From assembly GCA_033964015.1 (NCBI GenBank), contig CM066922.1, positions 62,001-126,000 of the forward strand: 64,000 nucleotides of DNA. Direction: 5' to 3'. Source of the stretch: Scolanthus callimorphus (Eukaryota; Cnidaria; Anthozoa; Actiniaria; Edwardsiidae). A program made the position numbers and the translations under genes. The notes beneath the pieces are model-generated. The model saw only the letters and a program-made list of their open reading frames with translations, did not search any database and was not told where the DNA came from. Below are positions 1-13,947 of this stretch, piece after piece. Position 1 is the stretch's first letter; every line of letters begins with the position of its first letter.

Positions 1-148
1 TGCCATCGACAAGTTAAGATTCATTCAGAAAGATCGAAAGCAGAAGAAACTCTCGCCAACAAAAGCCTTGAAGAGATCGATTAAGAAGAAAAGAACTTCA
101 AGAAAGGTCCAACTGGATGTCATTCTCAAATACCTGGAAAATTTCATG
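1..148 (+). CDS. Spectrin-gene exon A (copy 1)
   Basis: The first base is the last base of a split codon, then 49 codons are open to the donor ATG|gtaagt. The acceptor lies outside the window, but the second copy at 57342 shows an AG directly before the same T. The exon is very basic (KRSIKKKRTSRK), then enters a helix ending ILKYLENFM. Codon 1 is supplied by exon O seen at 56054. Confidence 0.8.
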
Positions 149-3100
149 GTAAGTTTGAAGTAATACCAAACACGAGACTGCGTGTTTCATCAGCATTTCC
201 AAGCGAGGCAAAGTCGAGGGTTTTTTTGGGAAATAATTCTCAATGGAGGCCGAGTACCATCACGTGACCTTATAACAACGACAGCGCTGTCATCAACCTC
301 GTCCCCATGATGAAGTGGATAATTTTCAAGATGGCGGCTCTGACAAGACCTTTGAAAGGCTATGCCTTTTCCACAAGGTGACCACGTCGCAATCTTTTGA
401 GTCCCTATTACGACACCAGGCAAATTGGTATTGCTGTTATGGTATTTCCATTCCGATTGATTCTAATCATATAAAACTCGCTTGTAGGACCTTCTAAACA
501 ACCAGTTTGCACATGCAGAGATGACAGAGCAGTTCATCACGCTTGGGAACCACCGCGTAGCTGGGGGTGAGCTGAGTGAAGAAAATGCTACTAAACTACG
601 GGGAGAACTGGTGTCGCTCAACTCACGATGGAACAAGCTGAACGAGCAGACTCTACAACTCACTGATAAGTACGAATCTCAAACGATAGTTTAGCGTAGC
701 AATTAGTGTTTCCGTGGAGTTTAGAGTCAGAGAAAAGTCCGAGAAACATACGAGAGATTTTCAATGATTTGGCAGGGAACCGCTTGTTAGGCAGGCTAAC
801 GATAGTTAGAAAACCCTGTGGCACAAAAACAAGGAACTGCCCTTAAAATGACCATATCCGGTATAAAACCAAGGTCTTCGCGTGAACACCCCTAACCACC
901 TGGGGCCGGTTTCTGAAAGGTTGGATATAAAGTTATCCGATATCTGATAAAAGTTAAGCGTTTATCTACAGATAACTCTTAACTGACCTTCTAGGAACCG
1001 GCCCCTGGGCATTCCAATCAATCGTTCTTTTTTCTTCTTCTCGTATTTCTCTGGCGCACGACAGACCAGTTTGCCCAGGATCATTGTCAGGGTCATTCTT
1101 TTCAAATCTATCGGTTATTTTTCCTTTTTAATCTTCTCGTACTTTCTTGTCGCAGAACTGTCCAGGACAGTTCTGCTGTTCTCGTTGAAAATTGTTTTCG
1201 AAAATTTCCCAACTTATGTGAAAGTTTCTGCCAACCATATTTTAGAATTCTAGCTTATTTCACACGCTAAAATTTCCGATAATTCGTGAAAACTTGCAGA
1301 TTTTGGAGAGAAACGTTACTCGTATACCTAGGTCGCCATCTTTGCTTTGGCTCCCGGGAGCCTGGTACCACTACACAGGTAACCCGGGCCACGCACGAGT
1401 AGTCATTGACGAAAATGACATCAATTTCTTGTAATGTGTTTCTTTTTGTATTTTCCTGGATCAGGACAGACCAGTTTGTCCAGGAAGTTCACATGGAGTA
1501 CAAGAAGAACGCATTGTGGTGCACAAAGTGTGATAACATGGATCAGTGGTTGTCTGAGAGCGAGAAGCTGATCCGACAGCAAACGAAAATCGCCAACAAC
1601 AAGGACGAGCTGAGGGAACAGTACGAGGATAACGAGGTACATATTTATTGATGCTTATCAATTTGAGGGAAGTTTCAGTAGCTAAACAGCAGTCGAGACA
1701 ATAAGCAAGTGGTGGGCGCATAAAAGACCTTTTCCGCTTGAGCGGGGGTCCTGTGGTTTGTTTCCCCAACTGGACCGTTGCAAATCCCCCTTACCTTATT
1801 TTGAAGGTCTGCAATCTTTGCCGACAAAAACAAAATCCACCAAATTTGTATATGTTCGAGAGACATCATACTCTTGGTCGCCATATTGTTTTCATCTCGG
1901 CCAAAGGGCCTGGCGACGATATTAAAAAAAACACAGGCAGCCCGCGCGGATTTGCAAAACATAAACACTTTCTTTAGGTAAATTCTAGGAACAATTATAG
2001 AACTCTAGGGTTTCCATAAAGTCTTTATAAGCCAGGCGCAAACGGCACAACTTTGTTGTGCAACAACGTCCAACATTGTTGAACACAACATGTTGCATCC
2101 GTTTGCGGCGTGTGTTGACAGTTGTTGGAACTTGTTGTATAATGTTGAACGATGTTTGAAACCTGTCAAACTTTTGGCGCAACAAGCTTCAAATTTTCTT
2201 TTGTCCTGTGACCAGTGAAGCATAACACAACAAAGTTGTGTTCGTTTGCGCTGAACTCGCAACAAAGTTTGACTCGCGCACGCGCATTGTATACTGTATC
2301 CATGGAAATAGAGCGTAAACAAATAGATTTTTACCCAGAATGCATCGCATCGCCAGCGAGGCGAAAACAATGTTGAGACGTGTTGTATTCGTTTGTGGTG
2401 ACGCGCAACATTGAACAACATTGTTGCTGCAACAAAGTTGAGAAATGTTGAGCCCGTTTGCGCCGGGCTTTATCTGTCGTATCTGTCGTATCAGTCAACC
2501 GTGACACAAAAGAATAATTTCAATTTCCATTGTTCAAATATCGCAAAGGTTCCCGGTAGACTATGGGCCTTTAATTAGAAATGCCCAAGCCGTGTCTCAC
2601 AACTACCAGAATGCAGCGCGCGCATTTTTTAACAGTTTGTTGTTCGACAAACATCCCACAACTACCAGCATGCAGCGCGCGCATGAGTTACAGCTGGAAT
2701 CGTCAATTTCTACCTTGAGGACCAGTATGAATTGTGCTCCCTTATTTATATTCAGGACTTTCGCAAGGAAGTGCGCGAATACAGCCAAACAGCAGCCGAA
2801 GTGTTATTAAATGGAGACAAAATCGTAGAGCGAAATCGACTTGACCATTCAGACATAGAAGCCACGGAGAAGATTACTGAATCACTGCGCATGCGCTGGA
2901 ACGCCATAGAGACAAATCTGACTGACAGGCACAACATGTGAGTGCGCATGCGTTGATGCTTTTGTTATGTATAGCTCAATGATGCCAAGCTAGCATTCAA
3001 CGAGCCGGTAGGTACTTCATAGACGATACTACCAAGTGTACCCATGAATCTCTCTCAAAGTCTTATAGAGTATCGCGATTCACACTGCCACTCTGTATTG

Positions 3101-6100
3101 TTGTGAGCCGTCAATATTTTGTGGAATTGACGGTTCAAAAAGAGCACGCAAAATTCAACTTTTTTCGCACGAATTTATGTTTTACTTCATTGTCAATGGT
3201 TAGAAATAAAGTTTAGCTATATTTCTAGCAATATCTTATGGCAGAAAGATATTTTTTTCGCCGAAAAAGATGGAAAAATGTAAACAGAAAATGCTCGAGC
3301 TCGTGCGAAAAGCCCCTGTGATTGCGCGAGAGCGCGCATAAATGTAATGAGAATTGAAATTTCAATTGGCAATAATTAACACTTTTTAATGCCATTTCCT
3401 CCAAAAAAATCTTCAAAAATCGCGATACAATATTAATTACGATTTTGAGACGGCAATTCCACAAAATATTGACGGGGTTGGAAGAAAATATTTTCACGAA
3501 TTGGGCTCCGTCGCTGCACGACTTTCTCCCAACTAGCCGTCAATATTTTGTGGAATTGCCGTCTCAAAATCGTAATTAGTATATAGAACGAGGATATACA
3601 GTAGAAAAAACTTGGTAGTCTTTCAGCTAAACTGTGTGCTCGTCCCAAAGGAATTTATAGACGTCTGTAATAGCTCCTTTTACGATCTGTAATGATTTAG
3701 TAAATGTGAGTATGAAAACCTGTTTTCCGCCAAAAGATAAAACAATTGTAGCACACTTTAGAGAAAAAGGAAAGGATATTCACTATATGCGGAAATATTA
3801 TACGGGACTAAAGCTCATCTGTTCTCCGTTGCAGAATCATTTCTCGAATGAGAGAAGTTTCAGCAGACTGGTCCAGTCAACAGGTTTCTCCATGGAAAAC
3901 AACGACCGAGAACTTGCAGAGCTCGCTCACAGCCGCGCAGTACAAGCTTGAGAGTATTGACGATCACCTGACCGAGGGCGTAGACGAGGACACTCTCGTA
4001 CTGTGCATGAATGATATCAAGGTGAGAAGAGGGGGCTAGGAGGTAAAGTGGGGGAGGGTAAGGGGTAAGGAGGTAAAGTCGGGAGGGCAGGGGGTAAAGT
4101 GGGGAAGAGCAGGGGGTAAAGTGGGGGAGGGCAGGGGGTAAAGTGGGGAGGGCAGGGGGTAAAGTGGGGAGGGCAGGGGGTTGGAGTTGAAATGCGAAAG
4201 GGAAGGGGATAAGGAGATAAAGTGGGTGGGATGGGGCTAGGTGGTAAAATGGATAAGGAGGGAGGGGTTATCGAGGTGACGTAGGGGAAGAGTGGTGGTA
4301 AGAAGGTAAAGTGGGGAAGGAGGGAAGAGGCCTACGAGGTAATGTGAGGGAGAAGGGGTTAATGAGGTAACGTAGGGGAAGGGAGTAAGGAGGTAAAGTC
4401 GGGGAGGGGAGGGGAGGGGAGGGGTAAAGTGGAATACCTTTTAGTGGAATGGGATGCAAAATATGCGATTACCAGACTGACACATAAATGCCGCACTCCT
4501 AATGAGTGCCCGATCTATCGTCGATCATTTCCCCACGCGCGACAAAACAGTTTATTCTGCGCGTAAAAGCTCAACCGCCCATGTTCCAGTACGTGGCGCT
4601 ATTAAAGCAAAATAAAGCAAAAGGTAGTTTTCCTTCCAGGTCACAGAACGTTAAGCTTTGGATAAGATGTAATTCCTGAACATATTTCTCTCGAATGTGC
4701 AGAGTATCGATTTACTATCCATACTTAACCTTTTCCCCTTGAATGTTGAATCCGTTTCTTTTTTTCGTAGGAGGTAGAAACCCAACTAAGAATTCATACA
4801 AACGAGGAACTGAGCAGTCTTTCTAATGACAGTACAGCGTGGCTCAATGCCAAGAAATTGAACCCAGATGAGGAGAGAAAGTTACTAGAAACCATCAACG
4901 AGTTGCACACCAAAATGGCTGAACTGGAGGAAGACGTGGACAAGATGAAGAGCAGGTAGTGTGGTCATTACGGTGATTATCTATATGCGATATTTCCAGT
5001 ATCTTACCCCTATTCAGACTGGGCTTTTTTTGACCATCTGTGACTAGGAGGGGGGGGGGGGACGGGGGTAATTTGGCCTCCCCCCCTCTATATCTCGGGA
5101 ACCACTGGAGCTATGATCATCAAACTTTCACACAATGACCACGTGGGAGCAAATGACGTCATTCTTAAGTTTTTATCAAAAGTTATTTCAATGAACTTCC
5201 AAAAACTTGGTAAATAATGCTCTAAAAGCCAACACATTAATATCAAGATAATGTAGATGTAAGTTGTGACATCAACACATCAATTTTATTAAACTTGCTT
5301 CATAATGACGAATTTTGAAAATATTGTCCGCCATCTTGGATCCGCCATCTTGGACCCGCCATCTTGGATTTCATTTAATTTCGATTTGACTCTTCAAATA
5401 AATACTCAATGAGAACAAAATGGTCAGAATGTACAAAATACTTATCAAAGAAGTGTTTGACATTCAAAAAATTGAAAAAGGATATTTGTGAATCCCAGAG
5501 CTAGTTTTGGACCATATGTAAAGACTGAACACATATGAAACAATCTCCAACCAAAAATTCTCGTTTTTCAACACCTCACGGCCAAAACCATATTTGGAAT
5601 CATTTACCTTATAAGGAAGTGACAGGAGATCCTCTTTTGATAAGAATTTCGGCAAATGGGAGCTAGAAAACCGTGAAATTTTGAAAACTTGCAGGAATCA
5701 CAGAGACTCGAGTTCTCGATCTGTCCACCATTGATTTTGGCTTGGTAACCACCCTAAAATAGCCACACTAGCCTGCGCGCGACTCGACCCAGTCCTCCCA
5801 AGTGCATTTCAGCAGAAACGACAATGACTCAATGATATGAAATCCCCCTACCCCTCCCCCCAAAGATTTTGTGTCAAAAATTAATTAGCCTATACATAAA
5901 TTACTAATCAGCACAAGCTCTAATAGTCATAAATTGGGCAATCTGTCCAACATTAAGCTTGAAATATGAAAAATTCACGTTTTTTTCGATTTTTGCAAAA
6001 CATGCATGTCAAAAACTGGTTGCCATGGAAACTGGGCCGTTGACACTGACATGTCATTGACACCAAAATGTCGCCATATAAATTTTAGGAAAAGTCACGA

Positions 6101-7118
6101 CGTTTCACCATCATAGCTGCAGTGGTTTTAGAGTAATCAGGATTTTACTGGAGGGGGGGGGGGGGAGCCCCCCCCCCCCAGTCTGAATAGGGTTAATCAA
6201 GGGTAGTTCAGAGCCATATAGAAAGTTTCACACTAAGTCGATATCTTCTGACAATGAAACATGTTGCTAGGCTGACAAAATGGCGGCTCGCCGAGGTTCT
6301 TTAAACTTCTAACAAAACGACGGGTATCTACTTCATCGCTGAATGCCATATAGTCGTCTTCTAATGAACGAGGCATAATCAAACAAAAGGACCATTCATA
6401 TTCAAATAAGGCGGCTGTTTGTGACATTCAGCGATGAAGCATATACCAAACGACGCTTCATTTCTTGCACTCAGGGTCTGAATTTTCTTCAACTTTGGTG
6501 CATTTTCTTTCCTCTTTGTGTTAAATGTGTGTTATTGTCTTACGCAAATTATTTCTCTCTTCGTGGACAGGGTGAAAACTTTGAACGGCCAGCGAATAAG
6601 CCGAAATGTCGCGGAATGCGAACGTGTTATAAATGAAATGGATAACCAATCTCTGGAGAACTTCTCCTCAGCTGGTTCTGACCTTGCTGAAGTGCAAAAA
6701 CAACTCCAAGAAATACAGGTGCGTTGCAGTTGCGTATTAACAGACGGCGTGTTTTGCACAATATAATAAAGGAAATTCCATTTTTACAGTCTGTACGCGC
6801 AGGCACTATGATACTCTCCATTACTAAGGGCAGGAATCTCCCGTACCGGTACTTGCACTACTCGATAATAAATTAAAAATAGTAAATACTTGGCGCTCAA
6901 CCTCTGTAGCGTGTTCCCCTGCCCGTTGTAGCCAAACTTACTGTAGGCGAGTCTCACGTTCACTTTGATTAATAATAAAATAGTTATCAAGAAATGGAAC
7001 ACAGTATCCAATTCTACACATCCATATTAGTAAAATTGCAAGATGTCGGTGAAGATTGCTTGAACACTGGCAGTGATATGAATTTTCAAAACTTCACAAT
7101 CTGGCTTTCATTTTAATG

Positions 7119-7153
<35 letters not shown>

Positions 7154-10100
7154 CGGAGGATTTGGGCTAATACAAGGTCAAAATGCAGTGATCCTCCCTC
7201 TATAAGTACAGTGATTAACGTGATCCCCCTTCAGAGCAGCTAAACGTCTTCGTGACCCCCCCCCCCCCCCCCACCCCCCCCGCCCCCTATTACACCTAGC
7301 AGAAGACTATTTACAGAGAGAAAGTGTAGATGAACATTCCGTTTTTTAATGTATAGTAAACAAGTGCTCTAGGTTGTATTATTCATGCACATAATTGCGC
7401 GCCGAAATCACGAAATTGTTATTATTCATTTGCGTGAAGTGCGGTCGAATTCACGCTTACTCTTCTTTCAATAGTGCCTACCCGCCAGGCCTATCACTGC
7501 AGGGGAGGGCATTTTTGGTAGAGTTTGTTTTTCCTCGCCAAGATACACTTGTTCTTGTGAACGGTGCGAAGGTAGTGTCTTCGTTGCGCGAGTTGCCAAA
7601 GACTACATTAAACGATATTCTTGAAGCGCGCGAAGCGCGCCGAAATTTTTGTGTATTGAGTGAAGTGAAGTAGAAAAATACAAATGATAGAGAAGTTGCT
7701 GGAATAACTACTTAGAAAATTTCTTGTGATCCCCCCTTTCAGGGCTTCAGGTTTTGAGAGATCCCCCGTTTCGCTCGCCCCAAAATGGAAGTGATCCCCC
7801 AAAAAATCCTCTGCCCCCCCCCCCCCCCCAAGGCGATAAATAATGACCGGTTCCTAATGAACCTTTTGGCACACAGCATTCCACTCATTTTTAAACACCT
7901 TCGCAGAGCTTGGTGAAAACGTTAATACGTTCTTGGGAATAGTAATTATTCGAGCATTTTTATGACATTTGTCAAGAGCAAAGAGACTTTCTCAAAAGCC
8001 TTGAATTTCTTGGATGGCAAGAGGCGCATTAGCCCACATGTTCTGTGTAAATGGAACTTCCCGCACTGCGCTCATAATTCGAATGACGAACGTAAAACTT
8101 TCTAATTACGCTTCATTGGCCAGGCGCTATTGAAATTCGGAACAATTCCTTTTGTAGCTCCGTTACACTTGCTGAATTTCACTATTGCTTAAATACGTAA
8201 ACATTGACGTCACAAGATATCCAGCTTTAGATACTATGGATTGAGGTATACTGGAACCCGCTACACACTCTGTAACTTCATGTCGCTCTTACGGGTTCGG
8301 GCATTTTGCTAACGATTAAATTTTTTTCATGTCATCAGCAATTTCAGTGCCGTATTACAGAAGAAGAATCTAAATTTGAGGATCTGAAGACGAAATTTGA
8401 CGACTCAGCACGGAACAGTATGATTGACGACAACACAGCAAATAGACTGAACTACAGGCTTCGAGACTTGGACTGGCGGTGGAAAGAGCTCAGCAGAGAA
8501 AATCATACAAACAAACAGAGGTATGAAGATATATGATGTGTGGCCAGTGTAGACTGAAAAGTTTGGCATAAAAAGCCAACGTTCAATGGCATTTTCTCAA
8601 TATAAAAGAGAACTGTTTCAGGCAACGTGCGGAGGTACTGGGAGCTTCTGGGAGTTGATCAATCAAACCGCATGTGCCAAAAAAAACCCCAGATACTTGT
8701 TTAGCAAATCACCTAGGCTTCTATCGTGACCTGTCTACACAGGGAATTTCTGCAGAAACCCATTCATGGGAAACCTGAATTTCCCAAGGCACATGCATGG
8801 GAAGTGTTCGGAATTCACATGGATAGCCATGGAAAATCCGAACACTTCCCATTCTTCTACCATGGGAAATTCAGCGTCTCCCATGGACTGGTCTAGTTCT
8901 GCAGAAATGCCCTGTGCTAGCATTGAAAGCCAAACTGCACTAGGCATCTGATTGACAAAACGGGTCGCATTGATTGAACGCAGGAAAAGCAAGTGCCAAA
9001 CTCCAAAAAGCTGAACACGGCGACGTTTTATAACCTGAAACATCTGAGATAAACGGCGGATGACACGATGTTTTCGTTCTAAGGGATGATTATTAATCAA
9101 GTCTTCTTTGTTTCAGGTTAGTAACAGCACTTCTTGTATTCAGTCGAGAGCTGATGGGTGACATTTACAGCTGGATGGATGATGCAGAGTCTAGAATACA
9201 CGCGATTAGTACAACACAAGAAGGAGACAGGAGGGCACTAGAAGATGCCTATGCGAAACACAAGGTACAAGCCAGCCAGCCAAGCGATCGTCCAATTGAT
9301 CGACCAACATACTAAAACCCATCAAACAACCCACCAAACAACCTACACTCTTATTCACTAACTAACTAACTACTAAGCTACACGCCAACTAACCCGCTCT
9401 GCCATACAAAATCCAACCCCAACTACTGCACCCCACCAATCGGTCATAATCAACCCCAAACTGACCAAGTCATCCACCAACGCAACCAACCATCTATCTC
9501 ACCAACTGCCAACCAACCAACCCGCTAATCAGTTTTAAGTGCCAACCAGTTACCCATTGCATCGACCACTATCAACTAATTCTGGATACCAATCCAGCAG
9601 ACGGCTACTAGCCACCCAATCCAGCCATCAATCTGCCAAACTACTAGTCCAACAACCGTCCATCTTACCAACGAGCCAACGAACTGGCATCCAATCCACT
9701 TACCGAAGAACCATCAAACCAGCCAACCAATAATCCATCGGACCAACCGGCATCCAACCAACAATCCATCGGACCAACCCGCCAAACTTACCAATGAAAC
9801 AACCTAACAACCGACCAACCCTTCCGACCAATAATCAACCAACCCGCAAACCAAACCAGCCAACCTCCAACCAACCAATGACTTGCCAACTAACTTACAC
9901 TTAAAAGACATAGACGTGTCCCCTATAGAGTGGAACATTCAATTCATTTATTGCGTTATTGTTTTTATTATTCATTTCAAAGATGCATTCGACAATAATA
10001 AATCGTAATTCTGGGTACAGTTCCTGGTACAGTTGCACTCAGATATCCAAATATGAACATTCACTTTTTTTAATATTGAATTGAAAAATCTATTTTTGGA

Positions 10101-13100
10101 ATGAATTATGAAAGCAATACAACAATGCAATAATGAACTAAATATTCCACTCTAGAAGGGTATGTTTCATGTCTTTTGACTGTAACCAATTATTCCAATC
10201 AGCCAACCAACCACCCATCTTACCAACCAACACTCCAGCCTACCTATTCACTAAACCTGATTAGGCACCCAACCAAACAACCCACGACCTCTGCCAACAT
10301 AACCAACCCACCCCTACCGATAGAAGCTCCCTGCATAAAGCAAATTAGCCTTGCACCTCAGCCCAACCAGTATTCCTTGGGTTTGCTCAACCCTTTGCAT
10401 ATCAAGGCTACTCTTAAGGCATATTATATTGATAAGAATCACTTTCAGGAATTGAATGAAGAGATGGACGCCTATGAGCCTTCCATTCGAACAGCAGTCA
10501 AGCTTGGTAAGAAAGTGGTTGCTGAGCAACTATTGGATCCACAGAAAGGTCCCGGATATGAAGAGGAAATGGTCCTCCTCGAGGGACGAATGGATGAAAT
10601 GAGAGCTACCAGTATTGAAAATGAAAAAAGGTACGACTCGTGCAAAAGTTGGCGCCTTGAAAGTCCTTCTTTCATTGCATGTTTATCGGGGAGAGCGGAA
10701 GTGACTTAAATCAAGATTCTTAGAGAGAAGTTTATCGGAGAGAGCGGAAATGACCAAACATGAAATGTCTAACTTAATACAAGATTCCGTATAAGAGGAG
10801 CTTCTGTGCATGACCAAAACCGTAATTCCAAATTTTAAAGAAATTTGAAGAATTAGAATTTCAGATATGATTGAGCAAAGCTGGTTTATTTCCTGATCAA
10901 AATACTAATTCTTCCACAAAATTTAAAAACAATTTAAAGCCTAATATCTCAAAGACGGATCCATTAGAAAAAAAGTGAAACATTCAAGTAGTGAATGGAT
11001 GGATCTGTGGATGTACCTCAATCCACCGGTCGTAGAAACACATTTTTGTATACTACTTGTTTGACTTGTTTTTTTGCCAAATCAGATTTGGAAACGACTC
11101 TCTTCATTGAAAATTAAAAATTACTCCCCTCATAATGCAATACGTTTCCCCTCCTTATAAGATGCGAATTGACATACGTGATAGGACAAAGGAGATGAAG
11201 GGGTGTAACTAATTATTTTCCTTGTTCCATAACCTGTTTAAACAGGAGAGTCCTCAGGAGGAACTGGAGGCAAGGTTATAGGCCGTACTAAGGGACGTGT
11301 CATTAGCGGGGGAGGAGGGCTCCTATTTTTGTGGGGAGGGTCCTAATTTTTTCGCCTGTCTAAAGGGAGGGTCCAAATTTTTTTCACTCCTGTTTGGGGG
11401 AGGGTCATAAATTTTTTCAACAACATTTGGAGGATGAAGAGAGTGAAACAGATGCCGATAGTGGTTATTTCAGCAACTTCTATCATTTGCACTTTTACTT
11501 AATAAAAATTTCGGCGCGCTTTGCGCGCATAAATATTGACATTTAATGTACTCTTTCACAAACGAAGACACTACCCTCACGCCGTTTACAAGAACATTAG
11601 TGTATCTTCATGAGGAAAAGCAAACTCTCCCAAAAATGCCTGCAATGATAGGCCTGACGGGAGGTCACTATGTTTGAAAGAAGATCCCATATAGGTAAGC
11701 GTGAGTTCGACGTTACAAGCATAGAAATTCGTGATTTGGGCAGCGATTCACGCATGAATAATAATGACTTCGTCATTTGCGGCGTGCATCTACCCTTTCT
11801 CTGTGGCTTGATTAAATGCGTTTATCAAAATACAGGCGCGCTTCGCGCGCAACGAAAGAAAAAGCATATAACATATAAAATGTCTTCAGTACTTCGTCAC
11901 ATAGGGGACGGGAAAGGTGGGATCACGTTAATCACTGTACTTATGGAAGGAGGATCACTGCATTTTTACCGTTTACCCAAAATCCTCTCACGTAAATAAT
12001 CGAGGCGATAAATAATGACCGCGGTTCCTCAGCTTTGACAGAAGCAAGAAAGAAGTATTTCTGCTATTAAGAAAAGAAAAAGACATTGCATCACTCGGAC
12101 AATAGTCTATCTGACAGGTTTTTCAGAAAATATAAATTACATGGGAGGGTCACAATTTTTTTACCTACGACTGGGGGAGGGTCACATTTTTTTGTTATGT
12201 TCAAGGGGAGGGTCCTATTTTTTTTAGCCTTTTTTGAAAAAAATGGGAGCCCTCCCCCCCCCCCGGTAAATAATGACACGTCCCTAAGGGCAGCCTGTCC
12301 GGTTGACATATGCGGACCCTCTGTAGACTTTCCGATCAAGCCTAAGTAATAAGCTTATGTTTTCAGATTGTCCGAAGCCTTAGCTCTTACCATACCACCT
12401 GATGATGTCGAAGGTGGTATCGTTGCCGCCGATGTACAAGCCGAGGTTGAGGCAACTCCATATATGGATACCGAAAATTTACAATATGACCAGCCTCTAA
12501 GCGATGAAGGATTCGGAGATGCCGAAAGCACTTCTGGCACGGATCGGATAAACGAGGTGGGCGTGTGCATGTATATCAGAGGAACGTATAACAAAACAGG
12601 ATGTTTCTTCTTTGAAACGCGCTGGGTGTCACAAAGTCATTTATAGTTTCTTGCAAGAAAATCATATCACATCGAGAGTTGTTAGCAGTTCCAAATGCGC
12701 TCTGAAATTTGCGAGAATACAAGCAGTTCTATTTATAAGTTTGTCAATCTTGGACAGCAATCCTCTTTTTTTTCGTTCCTCGCCAAAATGTTTGCGCACT
12801 GTCAAAGGAGTGCTCATTTACTTGCCAGCCCATCCCGAGTAAACAATTTGTTAGTGGATTTTACGAAATTCGCTGTGAATTACAGTTAGTGGTCTAGTGA
12901 TGTTCGACATTCTGCACTCTTAGGCTAGGGATTTTGTAATATCCTTGTTAACAATCCTAGGTGATCTAGCACAGAGGAAATTTCAGTTAAAACCAATGAT
13001 GGAAATTTCCCATGATAGAATGGGAAGTGTTCGGATTTTCCGTGGATAGCCGTGCGAAATCCGAAGACTTCCCGTTCTTATACCATGGGAAATTTAGGCC

Positions 13101-13915
13101 TTTCCTATCATTGGATTTATGCAGAAATGTCCTGAGTAGGGTGATGTTAGGATCTAGGGTTAACAGTATATGAGAATCATCAAAGAAACCAGGCACATAC
13201 AAACTGTACTGTATTTGTCATTGCCAACAACCAACACACCGCTCCTGGTAGAGGCGCAAACGGTTCAGAATGTCAGCCCACCTTCTTTTCCTTGGGTTTG
13301 CACAACTCCTTGCATACCAATGCTCTTTTAAAACATCCAATTACTTCCAGGAATTGAACGAAGAGAGGAACCTTCAATTCTATGTTAGGACCTATAGGGC
13401 TAGCAGTGATAACAATGATAATAGTAATGATAATATATTATATGTTATATAGCGAGTGCTCACTCCAACCGAGCGCGCGCTCTTATTGGCTAAATCAAGG
13501 TCACATGGTGAAGTACAAATCAAATATTCCCCGATCAGCCAATATTTCGAAAAATTATTGAACGATAGGGGAATATTGTCTTCGCGCGTCGCGTTTGAGA
13601 GCAGGAAAAATAGAAGTTTATTGTAAACACGCGTGTCTCTTTAAAAACCTTTGCTAATTTTGATAAGTTTTTGCTAATGTAAGAAAATTGTGGGATTTTA
13701 GGAGTGTTTTTATTTTATATGATGCAGTCGCGCACACACTTTGTAACTTCACTTTCGTTCTTGAAATACATTTTTTTGAGAAGCACGGTTGGTCCAGCGT
13801 TACGGCGTTGGGTCTCTCGCCGCTGCTGTGGTCCGGGTTCGACTCCTGGCCGGGACAGAGGAAATTTTCTTTCTGTCCGGGGCTCGGTCGAAACTGGTCC
13901 ATCTACTGTGTTTCA

Positions 13916-13947
<32 letters not shown>

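Noticed and set aside
1461..1968. Minus-strand reading frames over exon C (and 58791-59099)
   Set aside because: They are antisense shadows of the plus-strand spectrin exon and its intron.
6421..6570. An open frame upstream of exon G as extra coding sequence
   Set aside because: The acceptor TCGTGGACAG| at 6570 and the phase from exon F exclude it. The upstream part is intron.
10176..10448. N-terminal extension of exon J
   Set aside because: The open frame upstream of 10449 is CCAA satellite. A good acceptor (ACTTTCAG) and the phase from exon I place the exon start at 10449.
13784..13860. A functional tRNA gene
   Set aside because: The A and B boxes are there, but no complete cloverleaf or acceptor stem closes, and the sequence continues into a long conserved SINE body.
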